The position numbers were made by a program, and so were the translations under genes. Shown piece by piece: positions 8,201-16,395 of a stretch of DNA of 64,000 nt. Each line of letters opens with the position of its first letter. Within the stretch, counting starts at the first letter, position 1. Under the pieces are notes generated by a model. That model was given only the letters and a program-made list of their open reading frames with translations. It made no database searches and was not told the origin of the DNA. The DNA is from Streptomyces roseoviridis (GTDB lineage Bacteria; Actinomycetota; Actinomycetes; Streptomycetales; Streptomycetaceae), in assembly GCF_039535235.1 (NCBI RefSeq), contig NZ_BAAAWU010000001.1, forward strand, positions 3,224,001 through 3,288,000, in the 5' to 3' direction.

Positions 8201-9040
8201 ATGACCAGAGAACCGGCTTTTCTCGCCCTCGGCGCCCTTGTCGTGCACGGTCCGCACGGTGAGGTGAAGCTCAGCGGAAACCGTCAGCGCATTTTGTTGA
8301 CCATGCTGTTACTGGAGGGCAACCGGGTGGTGGCCGTCGACCGGCTGATCCGTGCGATCTGGGGCGATTCGCCACCCGCGACGGCCCGAAGTCAGATCCG
8401 CATCTGCGTGTCCTCGCTGCGCCGCCAGTTCGCGGCCGGCGACGTCCCCGCGACCATCGAGACCCACAAGACCGGCTACCGGCTGCGCGCCCCGGAGGCG
8501 GCCATCGACCTGCACCGCTTCGGACAGCTCATATCCCGCGCCAGAGGCGGGGCGGCGAACCGTCCCGACCTGGAACTGGCGTCGCTCTACCGAGAGGCCC
8601 TCGCCCTGTGGCGGGGGCCTCTCGGCGAAGGGCTCGGCAGTCCGCTCCTGGACACCGTCGCCCTGAAGTACCACGAGGACTACCACTCCGCCCTGGAGGA
8701 CTGCTACGAGCTGGAGCTCCGGCTCGGCTACCACCGCAGGGTCCTCGGCGAACTCACCCACCACGTCTCCGAGCACCCGTTCCGCGAGACGCTCATCGCG
8801 CAGTTGATGATCGCCCTCTACCGCTCGGGTCGGACGGCGGACGCCCTCGCGCTGTTCCGCGACACCCACCGCCGTTTCCGCGACGAGCTCGGCATCGTGC
8901 CCGGCGAACGGCTCCAGTCGATCGAGAGCCTGATCCTCGGCGCCACCGACCACGCCCACCAGCACGCCGACCGGCAGCCGTACACCGACCAGACCCTGCT
9001 CTTCGGACAGCCGGCCGCCGCCGCGCCCACCCGCCACTGA
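8201..9040 (+). CDS. SARP-family pathway activator with TTA codon
   Basis: A 279-residue Streptomyces antibiotic regulatory protein. The N-terminal winged-helix OmpR-like DNA-binding domain (about 10-100: RQRILLTMLLLEGNRVVAVD, IWGDSPPATARSQIRICVSSLRR) is followed by the bacterial transcriptional activation domain (about 105-255: HRFGQLISRA, RGPLGEG, FRETLIAQLMIALYRSGR, DELGIVPGE). Codon 37 is TTA (8309-8311), so translation should depend on bldA tRNA, as for several known pathway activators. SARPs bind direct repeats about 11 bp apart; candidate repeats lie upstream of the aspartokinase operon. The grixazone cluster of S. griseus also has a SARP (griR), but identity is not tested. Confidence 0.9.
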   Translation: MTREPAFLALGALVVHGPHGEVKLSGNRQRILLTMLLLEGNRVVAVDRLIRAIWGDSPPATARSQIRICVSSLRRQFAAGDVPATIETHKTGYRLRAPEAAIDLHRFGQLISRARGGAANRPDLELASLYREALALWRGPLGEGLGSPLLDTVALKYHEDYHSALEDCYELELRLGYHRRVLGELTHHVSEHPFRETLIAQLMIALYRSGRTADALALFRDTHRRFRDELGIVPGERLQSIESLILGATDHAHQHADRQPYTDQTLLFGQPAAAAPTRH

Positions 9041-9048
9041 CCGGTCTT

Positions 9049-9066
9049 CCCCCTCAGCTGAGGGGG
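9049..9066. promoter_or_regulatory. Perfect 18-bp palindrome between SARP and flavoenzyme genes
   Basis: CCCCCTCAGCTGAGGGGG shares CCCCTCA-NN-TGAGGGG with 7321-7336. It could be an operator for the flavoenzyme gene or a small terminator of the SARP gene. No T-run follows. Confidence 0.5.
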
Positions 9067-9193
9067 GAGGCCGGGGCGGAGTCCCTCCTGTGCAGGGGAT
9101 GGAGCGCCCCGCGCCGTACGGAAAGACTCGGGGGCGTTCCCAGGCACGGCACTCACGGGCCGTAGCGCCGCACGCAGAAGAGAGGGGCCGTCC

Positions 9194-10567
9194 ATGGCTC
9201 GCCAGCCTCAGTACTCCGTCATCCCGGACAGTGCCGTGGACCGGCTCGTCTCCGGTGTGAAGGGCGAGGTCTTCCTTCCGGACGACCCCGGGTACGAGGC
9301 CGAGCTCGACGGATTCAACCGGATCGGCCGGCACCGCCCGGCGATCGTGGTGGGCGCGGTCACCGCCGAGGACGTCGCCGCCGCCGTCCGCCTCGCCGGC
9401 GAACTCGGGCTGCCCGTCGGCGTCCAGGCCACCGGCCACGGCATCGCCGCCCCGGCCGAGCACGCCGTCCTGGTCACCACGCACCGGATGAACGCGGTCG
9501 CCGTCGACCCGATCGCCCGGATCGCCCGGGTCGAGGCCGGCGCCCAGTGGCACCAGGTCATCGCCACTGCCGCCTACCACGGCCTGGCGCCCCTCAACGG
9601 CTCCTCGCACCTGGTCGGTGTCGTCGGCTACACCCTCGGCGGCGGTCTCGGACCGCTCGGCCGGCTGTACGGCTACGCGGCCGACCACGTCACGCGCGTC
9701 CACCTCGTCACCGCCGACGGGGAACACCTCACCGTCACCCCCGACTCCCACCCCGACCTCTTCTGGGCGCTGCGCGGCGGCAAGGGGAACTTCGGCATCG
9801 TCACCGCCCTGGAGTTCCGCGTGATGCCGGTCGCCCGGCTGTACGGCGGCGGGCTCTACTTCCCCGGCGCCGAGGCCCCGGCCGTGCTCGACGCCTGGCG
9901 GGAATGGACCGCGACCGTGCCCGAGACCCTGACCTCCTCCGTGGCCCTGCTCCGGCTGCCCGGCCTGCACCAGGTGCCCGGCCACCCGGCCGGCGAGCTC
10001 GCCGTCCACATCCGGATCGCGTTCACCGGCGACGAGGAGGAGGGCGCACGGCACCTGCGTCCGCTGCGGGAGGCGGGCACGCTGCTCGCCGACACGGTCG
10101 CCGAGATGCCGTACAGCGACGTCGCCGAGATCCACCAGGACCCGACCGAGCCGCTGCCGTACCACGAACGCAACACGGTGCTGCGGGAGTTCGACGCTGA
10201 CGCCCTGGCCGAGCTGCTCGCCGCCGCGGGTCCCGGCACGGCCTGCACCGACCCGATGGTGGAGCTCCGGCACCTGGGCGGGGCGCTGTCGCGGCAGCCG
10301 TCCGTGCCGGGGGCGGTCGGCCGGGACGGGGCGTTCACCCTGTCCACGCTGTCGCTGCCGGGCTCGCCCGACGTCGTCCTGGGGCGGCTCGCCCGCTGGT
10401 CCACCGGCCGCCGCTACCTCAACTTCCTGGCGGGCGCGGACACCGCGGACCTGGCCGCCGACTGCTTCGACGAGGAGACCCTCGCGCGGCTGCTGCGGGT
10501 GAAGCGGCACTACGACCCGCACAACGTGTTCCGCCTCGGGCACGCGCTGGTTCCCGACGCCCACTGA
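9194..10567 (+). CDS. FAD-binding oxidoreductase, berberine-bridge-enzyme-like
   Basis: A 457-residue flavoprotein with a PCMH-type FAD-binding domain (about 45-215) and a C-terminal BBE element (HYDPHNVFRLGH). The His of QATGHG is the usual 8-alpha-histidyl FAD attachment. The second attachment Cys of bicovalent enzymes is replaced (SSHLVGVVGYTLGGG has Ser at that place), so FAD is probably monocovalent. No Tat or Sec signal is seen. The family oxidises alcohols, amines and phenols, often as a tailoring step. It lies between the SARP and a transporter, so a pathway step beyond the grixazone chromophore is a fair inference. Confidence 0.85.
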   Translation: MARQPQYSVIPDSAVDRLVSGVKGEVFLPDDPGYEAELDGFNRIGRHRPAIVVGAVTAEDVAAAVRLAGELGLPVGVQATGHGIAAPAEHAVLVTTHRMNAVAVDPIARIARVEAGAQWHQVIATAAYHGLAPLNGSSHLVGVVGYTLGGGLGPLGRLYGYAADHVTRVHLVTADGEHLTVTPDSHPDLFWALRGGKGNFGIVTALEFRVMPVARLYGGGLYFPGAEAPAVLDAWREWTATVPETLTSSVALLRLPGLHQVPGHPAGELAVHIRIAFTGDEEEGARHLRPLREAGTLLADTVAEMPYSDVAEIHQDPTEPLPYHERNTVLREFDADALAELLAAAGPGTACTDPMVELRHLGGALSRQPSVPGAVGRDGAFTLSTLSLPGSPDVVLGRLARWSTGRRYLNFLAGADTADLAADCFDEETLARLLRVKRHYDPHNVFRLGHALVPDAH

Positions 10568-10644
10568 CCCGAGCCGGGCGCACTACCCGCCCGCCGTCCC
10601 GCGCGCCCGCCCCGGGCGGACCGCGCCCCGCCCCCGACCCGACC

Positions 10645-10671
10645 ACCCGGAACACCCGGAACACCCGGAAC
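10645..10671. repeat. 9-bp direct repeats
   Basis: Three perfect copies of ACCCGGAAC (10645, 10654, 10663) in the 383-bp spacer upstream of the MFS gene. Confidence 0.8.
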
Positions 10672-10845
10672 CACCTCCGACCTCCCGGGCCTGCCCGGAG
10701 CCGCCCGATCTGCCCAGGGCGCTCCCGACGGCTGTCCGGGACCGCCGGCCGGGCCGGGCCCGCATCCCCCGAACGGGCCCGGCCCGGCCCCTCCCCGCAG
10801 GGCACCGGACGCCGACCACGCCGCACAGCCAAGGCCGAACGCCGC

Positions 10846-10908
10846 CACGCCGACCGACCCGACCACGCCGACCGACCCGACCACGCCCACCACGCCGACC
10901 GATCCGAC
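10846..10908. repeat. 18-bp tandem repeats before the MFS gene
   Basis: The unit CACGCCGACCGACCCGAC occurs perfectly at 10846-10863 and 10864-10881 and with one change at 10891-10908. It ends about 40 bp before the MFS start. The rest of 10568-10950 is low-complexity C-rich sequence with no gene. Confidence 0.75.
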
Positions 10909-10950
10909 CACCGACCACGCCACCCCGCTCGCCTCCGTAGGAGGAGCCCC

Positions 10951-12312
10951 ATGACCACCGACCAGGCCCTGTCCACCGCCCCCGGACAGCCGGCTGCCGT
11001 CCTCAGCGCCCGCTCCGCCGGACTCCGCTACGGCGCCCTCTTCGGGCCCGCCGTCTTCGGCGTCACCGCCGCCGGCGTCGCCCTGCCCGACGTCGCCAAG
11101 GCCCTCGGCGCCACCCCCGCCACCGCCGCCTGGGTGCTCACCGCCCACGCCCTCGCCCTCGGCGTCGGCACCGCCCTGTTCGGCCGGCTCGCCGACTCCC
11201 GGGGGGTGCGCACCTCGCTGCTCGTCGGCTCGATCGTGCTCGCCGTCGGCACCGTCGTCTGTCTGCTCGCCCCGAACATCGGCGTCCTCGTCGCCGGCCG
11301 CTTCGTGCTCGCCACCGGATCCGGCGCCATGACCTCCGGCGCCCTGGCGCTGTCGGCGGCCGCGCCACCGGCCGACCGGCCCAAGGTGCTCGGCGGATTC
11401 GGCGCCACCATGGCCGTGTTCTCCGCGAGCGCCACCCTCGCCGGCGGCGTCTTCACCCAGTGGATGACCTGGCGGATCGCGCTCGTCCTGCCCGCCCTGT
11501 CGCTGCTCGCCGTGCCCCTGTGCCTGCGCGCCGCCGCGGCCCGGGCCGGCAGCGGCCGCAAGCTCGACCTGCCCGGGGCCGTCCTGCTGACCGTCGCCGC
11601 CATGTCGTTCCTGCTGCTCATCCAGTCGTACGCGCTCGGCCTGTCCGCCGGTGTCGTCATCGCCCTCGCCGCCGCGCTCGTGGTGTCCCTGGGCGGTCTG
11701 ATCCAGCGGGTGCGCGCCACCGAGGGCGCGTTCGTGCCGCGCCGGCTCGTCGCCGACCGGGTGTTCCTGCGCGCCTCGCTCACCGGCGTCGGCGCCTACG
11801 CGGGCCTGTTCGCCGCCATGTACCTGGTGCCGCAGATCCTCGTCGGCGGCCACGGCTGGAGCGTCCTGGCCGTCGGCGCCTGGCTGCTGCCGGGCGCGGT
11901 CGTCGGCGCCGTCCTGTCCCGGTTCGCCGGCAAATTCGCGGGCGGCAGCGCCGGGTCGGTGATGCTCAGCGTCATCGCCCTCGCCATGGCGGCCGTCCTC
12001 GCCCTGTCGGCGGCGGTCACCAACCCCACGCCGCTCCTGATCGGCGCCTCGCTCGGCTTCGCCGCGTTCGCCGTCACCCAGGTCATCACCACCGCCCTGA
12101 TGTCCGCCCATGTCGAACCCGCCCTGCGCGGCGGCGCGATGGGCCTGCTCAACCTCACCTTCTTCGTCGGCGGCGGCGTCGGCAGCGCGACCGCCGGCGC
12201 GCTCGTCAAGTCGATGTCCATGACCGGGGTGCTCGCCGTCGTCGCGGTCTTCCCGCTGCTCGCGGCCGTCACCGCGCTCACCCTGCGCTCCACGGGCGGC
12301 CCCAAGAACTGA
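10951..12312 (+). CDS. MFS transporter
   Basis: A 453-residue membrane protein with about 14 hydrophobic segments and the MFS motif between TM2 and TM3 (LFGRLADSRGVRTSLL). It resembles drug/H+ antiporters of the DHA2 type. The ATG is preceded by GTAGGAGGAG. It stands between the flavoenzyme and griC and is closed by a strong hairpin overlapping its stop codon. Export of the pathway product or self-protection is the likely role. This is inference from position and family. Confidence 0.85.
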   Translation: MTTDQALSTAPGQPAAVLSARSAGLRYGALFGPAVFGVTAAGVALPDVAKALGATPATAAWVLTAHALALGVGTALFGRLADSRGVRTSLLVGSIVLAVGTVVCLLAPNIGVLVAGRFVLATGSGAMTSGALALSAAAPPADRPKVLGGFGATMAVFSASATLAGGVFTQWMTWRIALVLPALSLLAVPLCLRAAAARAGSGRKLDLPGAVLLTVAAMSFLLLIQSYALGLSAGVVIALAAALVVSLGGLIQRVRATEGAFVPRRLVADRVFLRASLTGVGAYAGLFAAMYLVPQILVGGHGWSVLAVGAWLLPGAVVGAVLSRFAGKFAGGSAGSVMLSVIALAMAAVLALSAAVTNPTPLLIGASLGFAAFAVTQVITTALMSAHVEPALRGGAMGLLNLTFFVGGGVGSATAGALVKSMSMTGVLAVVAVFPLLAAVTALTLRSTGGPKN

Positions 12313-12355
12313 CCCGGCGGGCCGGGCAACGCCCCCGACCCGGCCCGCCGGGTCA
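12310..12355 (+). terminator. Terminator after the MFS gene
   Basis: A perfect 17-bp stem (12310-12326 with 12339-12355) that starts inside the stop codon, with a 12-nt loop. Confidence 0.75.
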
Positions 12356-12393
12356 CCCCGGACCCACGAAACAACACCAATACAGCCGCGATA

Positions 12394-12426
12394 GGCGCCG
12401 ACCGAAGGATGAACACCGTCGGCGCC
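12394..12426 (+). promoter_or_regulatory. Hairpin in the griC leader
   Basis: A 9-bp stem GGCGCCGAC / GTCGGCGCC (12394-12402, 12418-12426) followed by TCTT, between the MFS terminator and griC. The AT-richer stretch 12365-12393 may hold the griC promoter. The hairpin could attenuate transcription or protect the 5' end. Confidence 0.4.
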
Positions 12427-12456
12427 TCTTCGCGTTGAAGGAGACCAGTACTCGCC

Positions 12457-13506
12457 ATGACCGACACGGAATTCGACCTTCACATACGGAAGTCGATGGC
12501 CTGGCACTTCGGTGCGGACACCGGCTCCCCCTTCTGGCTCGCCAAGCGCGACAGCCTCGGCTTCGACCCCCTCACCGACATCGGCGGACTCGCCGACCTC
12601 ACCCGTTTCCCCGACGTCAGCGCCGAACTGCGCACCGTGCCCGTCGGTGACCTCATCCCGCGGGGCCTGAAGGACCGGGTCTTCCGGGTGTACGACTCCG
12701 GCGGCACCACCGGCTCCCCCAAGCGGATCGTCGACAGCGCCGCCCGCGCCGAACTCCTCGTCTGGGCCCGCGAGCGGCTCCTCGAGAGCGGAGTGCCGGC
12801 CCGGGGCGACTGGCTCCACCTCGGCCCCAGCGGCCCGCACGTCATCGGCTACGACGTGTCCCGCTACGCCGCCCTGTCCGGCGCGCTCTTCCACACCGTG
12901 GACCTCGACCCGCGCTGGGTGAAACGTCTCCTCGCCGACGGCCGCGAGGACGAGGCCGACGCCTACGTCCAGCACCTGCTGGACCAGGCCGAGACCATCC
13001 TCACCACCCAGAAGGCCGCCGTCCTCAGCTCCACCCCGCCGCTCCTCGAGGCCATCTGCGCCCGCCCCCGCCTCTACGAGCTGGTGCGCTCCCAGGTCGA
13101 GGCGGTCATCTGGGCCGGCACCTCCATCAGCGCCGAGAACCTGCGCATGCTGGACCAGGAGTTCTTCCCGGACGCCGCCGTCGTCGGCGTCTACGGCAAC
13201 AGCCTCATGGGCGTCGCCCCGCAGCGCCCGGCCGTCCCCGGCGACAGCCACCCCTGCGTCTTCGAGCCGTACCCGGCCACCACCCGACTCGAACTCGTCG
13301 ACGACGAGGGCCGGCCGGTGGCGTACGGGGAGCGCGGCCGGGTCCGGCTGCACCTGGTCGCCGAGGAGATGTTCCTGCCCAACATCCTGGAGCGGGACAG
13401 CGCGATACGGATCGCCCCGCGCCCCGGCTCGCCCGTGGACGGCCTCGCCGACGTCCAGACCTACCGGGCCATCGACGACGTCCGCGTCATCGAGGGGGTC
13501 TACTGA
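12457..13506 (+). CDS. griC: AMP-binding enzyme GriC, aryl-acid reductase subunit
   Basis: A 349-residue member of the adenylate-forming family, closest in style to phenylacetate-CoA ligase-like proteins. The ATP loop is SGGTTGSPKR (81-90); the core fold includes HLGPSGPHVIG and VYGNSLMG. It is shorter than full ligases and lacks the large C-terminal lid. In S. griseus, GriC and GriD together reduce 3-amino-4-hydroxybenzoic acid to the aldehyde. The fixed gene order griC-griD-griE-griF here supports the same role. An AAGGAG lies 14 nt before the ATG, which is long spacing. It overlaps griD by one base (TGATG). Confidence 0.85.
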   Translation: MTDTEFDLHIRKSMAWHFGADTGSPFWLAKRDSLGFDPLTDIGGLADLTRFPDVSAELRTVPVGDLIPRGLKDRVFRVYDSGGTTGSPKRIVDSAARAELLVWARERLLESGVPARGDWLHLGPSGPHVIGYDVSRYAALSGALFHTVDLDPRWVKRLLADGREDEADAYVQHLLDQAETILTTQKAAVLSSTPPLLEAICARPRLYELVRSQVEAVIWAGTSISAENLRMLDQEFFPDAAVVGVYGNSLMGVAPQRPAVPGDSHPCVFEPYPATTRLELVDDEGRPVAYGERGRVRLHLVAEEMFLPNILERDSAIRIAPRPGSPVDGLADVQTYRAIDDVRVIEGVY

Positions 13507-14918
13507 TGGCCGGCGACCGTCTGGTCACCGTCGACCCGCTGGTCTGCGGCCGCACCGTCACCAGCTCCGACCGCACCCGGCTGCCCGACGTCCGCGGCGG
13601 CGACCTCGCCGACGTCGGCACCGCCCCCCGGCTCATGGCGCTGGCGGCGCTGCGCGAGCTGCGCGCCCACGCCGACGGCCGCCCGGTGGGCCAGGACGTC
13701 GTCGACAAGGCGGCGGAGCTCTTCGAGCACGCCGTCCTGGAGGGCGAGTCGCCCGAGGAGTACGCGGCCCGCGTCTCGTACGCCACCGGGCTCACCGCCG
13801 CCGCCGTCGCCCAGTCCGTCCGCGACCTCGTCGACGAGCTGCGCGAACTGTCCGAGACGACCGCCGCCGAACTGCCCGGCACCCGCTTCGGCCCGGCCGC
13901 CGGGACACGGCGGGGCCCCCACTCCGGCTCCGGCTTCACCACCCGCTGGGTGCCGCGCGGCCGGGTCTTCGCCGCCGTCATGGCCAGCAACCACCCCACC
14001 CCCAGCGTCACCTGGGCGCAGGCCCTCTTCCACGGCTACAGCGTCGCCGTGAAGCCCGGCAGCCGCGACCCCTTCACGCCGCTGCGGCTGGCCCGCGCGC
14101 TGCTGGCCGCCGGTCTGCCGGCGCACAAGCTGGCGTTCCTGCCCGCCTCGCACCAGACCGGCGAGTTCCTGCTCAAGGAGGCCGACCGCGGCATCGTGTA
14201 CGGCGGCGACAGTGCCGTACGGCGCTGGCAGGGCGACGAGTCCGTCGCCGTGCGCGGACCCGGCCGCACCAAGGCCCTGCTCGACGCCGAGCCGGACGAC
14301 GCCGTCATCGGGCACCTGGCGCTGTCCGCCTCCTTCGACGGCGGCACCCGCTGCACCAACCTGTCGGCGGTGCTCACCACCCGTCCGGTCCACCAGGTCG
14401 CCGACGCGCTCGCCCGCCGGCTCGCCGCGCTGCCGAGCGTGCCCGCCACCACGGCCGGGGCGACCCTCCTGGTCGCCGACCGCGAGCGGGCCGAGCGGAT
14501 CCGCCGCCAGGTGGACGAGCTGCGCACGGCCGCCGGGGTGACCGACCACAGCGCACGCTTCGACCCGGCCTCGGCCGGGACCGTGGTCGAGCTGGCCGAC
14601 GGCTCGCTGCTGCCGCGCCCGCTGGTGCTGTCCGTGGACCGGGTCGACCACCCGGCGGTCGGCACCGAACTGCCCTTCCCGTTCGTGGTCGTCGCCCCCT
14701 GGACGACCGCCGACGGGGTCGCCCCGCTGCGCGAGTCGCTGGTCCTGAACCTGCTCACGGACGACGAGGAACTCCTCGACGCGGCCGTGCGCGAGCCGAG
14801 CGTCCGCAAGGTCACGCGCGGGACGGTGCTGCCGTGGACGGCGGTCCCCGGCATCCCGCACGACGACAACTACACCCAGTTCCTGCTGGAGCCCAAGGGC
14901 GTCGTGGCCGCCGCCTGA
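13506..14918 (+). CDS. griD: Aldehyde dehydrogenase-family acyl reductase GriD
   Basis: A 470-residue protein of the aldehyde dehydrogenase / acyl-CoA reductase (LuxC-like) superfamily. The nucleotide-binding half includes RVFAAVMASNHPTPSVTW and the catalytic Cys is probably Cys283 in GGTRCTNLS. With GriC it would take the activated 3-amino-4-hydroxybenzoate and reduce it with NAD(P)H to 3-amino-4-hydroxybenzaldehyde. It starts inside the griC stop codon, so the two are translationally coupled and probably form one enzyme, as described for grixazone biosynthesis. Confidence 0.85.
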   Translation: MAGDRLVTVDPLVCGRTVTSSDRTRLPDVRGGDLADVGTAPRLMALAALRELRAHADGRPVGQDVVDKAAELFEHAVLEGESPEEYAARVSYATGLTAAAVAQSVRDLVDELRELSETTAAELPGTRFGPAAGTRRGPHSGSGFTTRWVPRGRVFAAVMASNHPTPSVTWAQALFHGYSVAVKPGSRDPFTPLRLARALLAAGLPAHKLAFLPASHQTGEFLLKEADRGIVYGGDSAVRRWQGDESVAVRGPGRTKALLDAEPDDAVIGHLALSASFDGGTRCTNLSAVLTTRPVHQVADALARRLAALPSVPATTAGATLLVADRERAERIRRQVDELRTAAGVTDHSARFDPASAGTVVELADGSLLPRPLVLSVDRVDHPAVGTELPFPFVVVAPWTTADGVAPLRESLVLNLLTDDEELLDAAVREPSVRKVTRGTVLPWTAVPGIPHDDNYTQFLLEPKGVVAAA

Positions 14919-14952
14919 CCCCTCCCCCCGTACCCCCAGGAAGGAAGCCACC

Positions 14953-15345
14953 GTGTCCATCAAGCGACGCGACATGGTCAAGCTGACCGCCGGCGCGGCC
15001 CTCGCCGCCTCCGCCGCCGCGGTCCCGTTCGCCACCGGAGCCGTCGGCGCCGAGGACGCCGCTGCCGGTGCCGCTCCCGCGGCCGACGGCGACTACACCG
15101 AGACGTACCAGGGCCGCACCATCCGGGTCGCGTCCGCCGCGGCCGGCGGCGGCGTGTTCATCGACGGGCGTCCGCTGCACCTCATGAAGTTCGCCGAGGA
15201 CGCCTACCTCAGCTCCCTGTGCCACTACGAGATGGCGCCCACCCCGCTGGTCGCCGCCCGCCGCGCCGTCGAGGAGCTCCGCGGCGCGCAGCTGCTCCCG
15301 AACGTCCACGGCGCCCACGTCATGGACGCCACGACGACCGCCTGA
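14953..15345 (+). CDS. griE: Copper chaperone of the tyrosinase-like oxidase (MelC1/GriE type)
   Basis: A 130-residue protein starting at GTG 14953 (AGGAAG 7 nt upstream). It has a twin-arginine-like leader (KRRDMVKLTAGAALAAS...), then a MelC1-like domain with DGRPLHLMKF and SLCHYEMAPTPLVAARRAVEEL, the region that carries copper-binding residues in MelC1. MelC1 proteins load copper into the partner tyrosinase and, through their Tat signal, can export it piggyback. griF follows after 27 bp. In S. griseus GriE activates GriF. Confidence 0.9.
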   Translation: MSIKRRDMVKLTAGAALAASAAAVPFATGAVGAEDAAAGAAPAADGDYTETYQGRTIRVASAAAGGGVFIDGRPLHLMKFAEDAYLSSLCHYEMAPTPLVAARRAVEELRGAQLLPNVHGAHVMDATTTA

Positions 15346-15372
15346 CCCGCCCGTCCGAGAGGGAGCCCCGCC

Positions 15373-16293
15373 ATGGTGCACGTACGCAAGAACCACCTCG
15401 ACATGACCCGCGAGGAGAAGCGCAGATTCATCCACGCCGTCAAGGAGATCAAGCGGAGAGGGATCTACGACCGCTTCGTCGACCTGCACATACGCATCAA
15501 CTCGCAGGACTACCTGGACAAGGTGACCGGCAAGCGGCTCGGTCACATCAACCCCGGCTTCCTGCCCTGGCACCGCCAGTACCTGCTGCGCTTCGAACGG
15601 GAGCTGCAGAAGGTCGACCCGCGGGTCACCCTGCCGTACTGGGACTGGACCGTCGACCACGGCGAGGACTCCCCGCTGTGGGACGACGACTTCATGGGCG
15701 GCAACGGGCGCCCCGGCGACCGCCGGGTGATGACCGGGCCGTTCGCCCGTGACAACGGCTGGGTCCTCAACATCAGCGTCGTCCCCGTGGGCGACGAGCA
15801 CCCGGCCCTGAACGGCAACTACACCCACGACGACCGCGACTACCTGGTCCGGGACATGGGCACGCTGACCGACAAGCTGCCCACGCCGAAGGAGCTGGAC
15901 GACACCCTCGCCCTGAAGGTGTACGACTCGGCGCCGTTCAACCACACCTCCGGCAGCGAGCCGCCGTACGCGAGCTTCCGCAACCACCTGGAGGGCTACA
16001 CCAAGTTCGCCTGGGAGGAGGCCGCGGGCAAGCTGCACGCGGCCGGGCACGTGTGGGTCGGCGGCCACATGATGTACATCGGCTCGCCCAACGACCCGGT
16101 GTTCTTCCTCAACCACTGCATGATCGACCGCTGTTGGGCGCTGTGGCAGAAGCGGAACCCGGAGGTGCCGCACTACCTGCCGCTGGAGCCGACGACGGAC
16201 GTGCCGGACATCAACACGCCGCTGGGGCCGTGGCACACGATGACGCCACGGGACCTGATCGACCACACCAAGTGGTACCGCTACGACAAGTAG
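15373..16293 (+). CDS. griF: Tyrosinase-like o-aminophenol oxidase GriF
   Basis: A 306-residue type-3 copper protein. CuA ligands are His39, His58 and His67 (FLPWHR); CuB ligands are His222, His226 and His248 ([13 protein letters not shown]). Two changes from ordinary tyrosinases stand out: Ala223 replaces the Asn that follows the first CuB His and is linked to monophenol hydroxylation, and the first His of the usual HH pair is Asn247. Both fit an o-aminophenol oxidase without monophenolase activity. In grixazone biosynthesis this enzyme oxidises 3-amino-4-hydroxybenzaldehyde to a quinone imine that couples to the phenoxazinone. It has no signal peptide of its own. Confidence 0.9.
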   Translation: MVHVRKNHLDMTREEKRRFIHAVKEIKRRGIYDRFVDLHIRINSQDYLDKVTGKRLGHINPGFLPWHRQYLLRFERELQKVDPRVTLPYWDWTVDHGEDSPLWDDDFMGGNGRPGDRRVMTGPFARDNGWVLNISVVPVGDEHPALNGNYTHDDRDYLVRDMGTLTDKLPTPKELDDTLALKVYDSAPFNHTSGSEPPYASFRNHLEGYTKFAWEEAAGKLHAAGHVWVGGHMMYIGSPNDPVFFLNHCMIDRCWALWQKRNPEVPHYLPLEPTTDVPDINTPLGPWHTMTPRDLIDHTKWYRYDK

Positions 16294-16302
16294 CACCCGC
16301 CG

Positions 16303-16346
16303 GGCGCCGGACCGCGGACCTCCGAGGAGGTCCGCGGTCCGGCGCC
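16303..16346 (+). terminator. Terminator after griF
   Basis: A perfect 21-bp inverted repeat (16303-16323 with 16326-16346) and minimal loop, 9 bp after the griF stop. Confidence 0.85.
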
Positions 16347-16395
16347 TTCGTGTCCGTGCCCCTCCCTCCCGTTCTCCCCCGTCTCGGAGGTACTC

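Noticed and set aside
16303..16346. Mobile-element inverted repeat
   Set aside because: Position right after griF with a tight loop fits a terminator, and no transposase is near.
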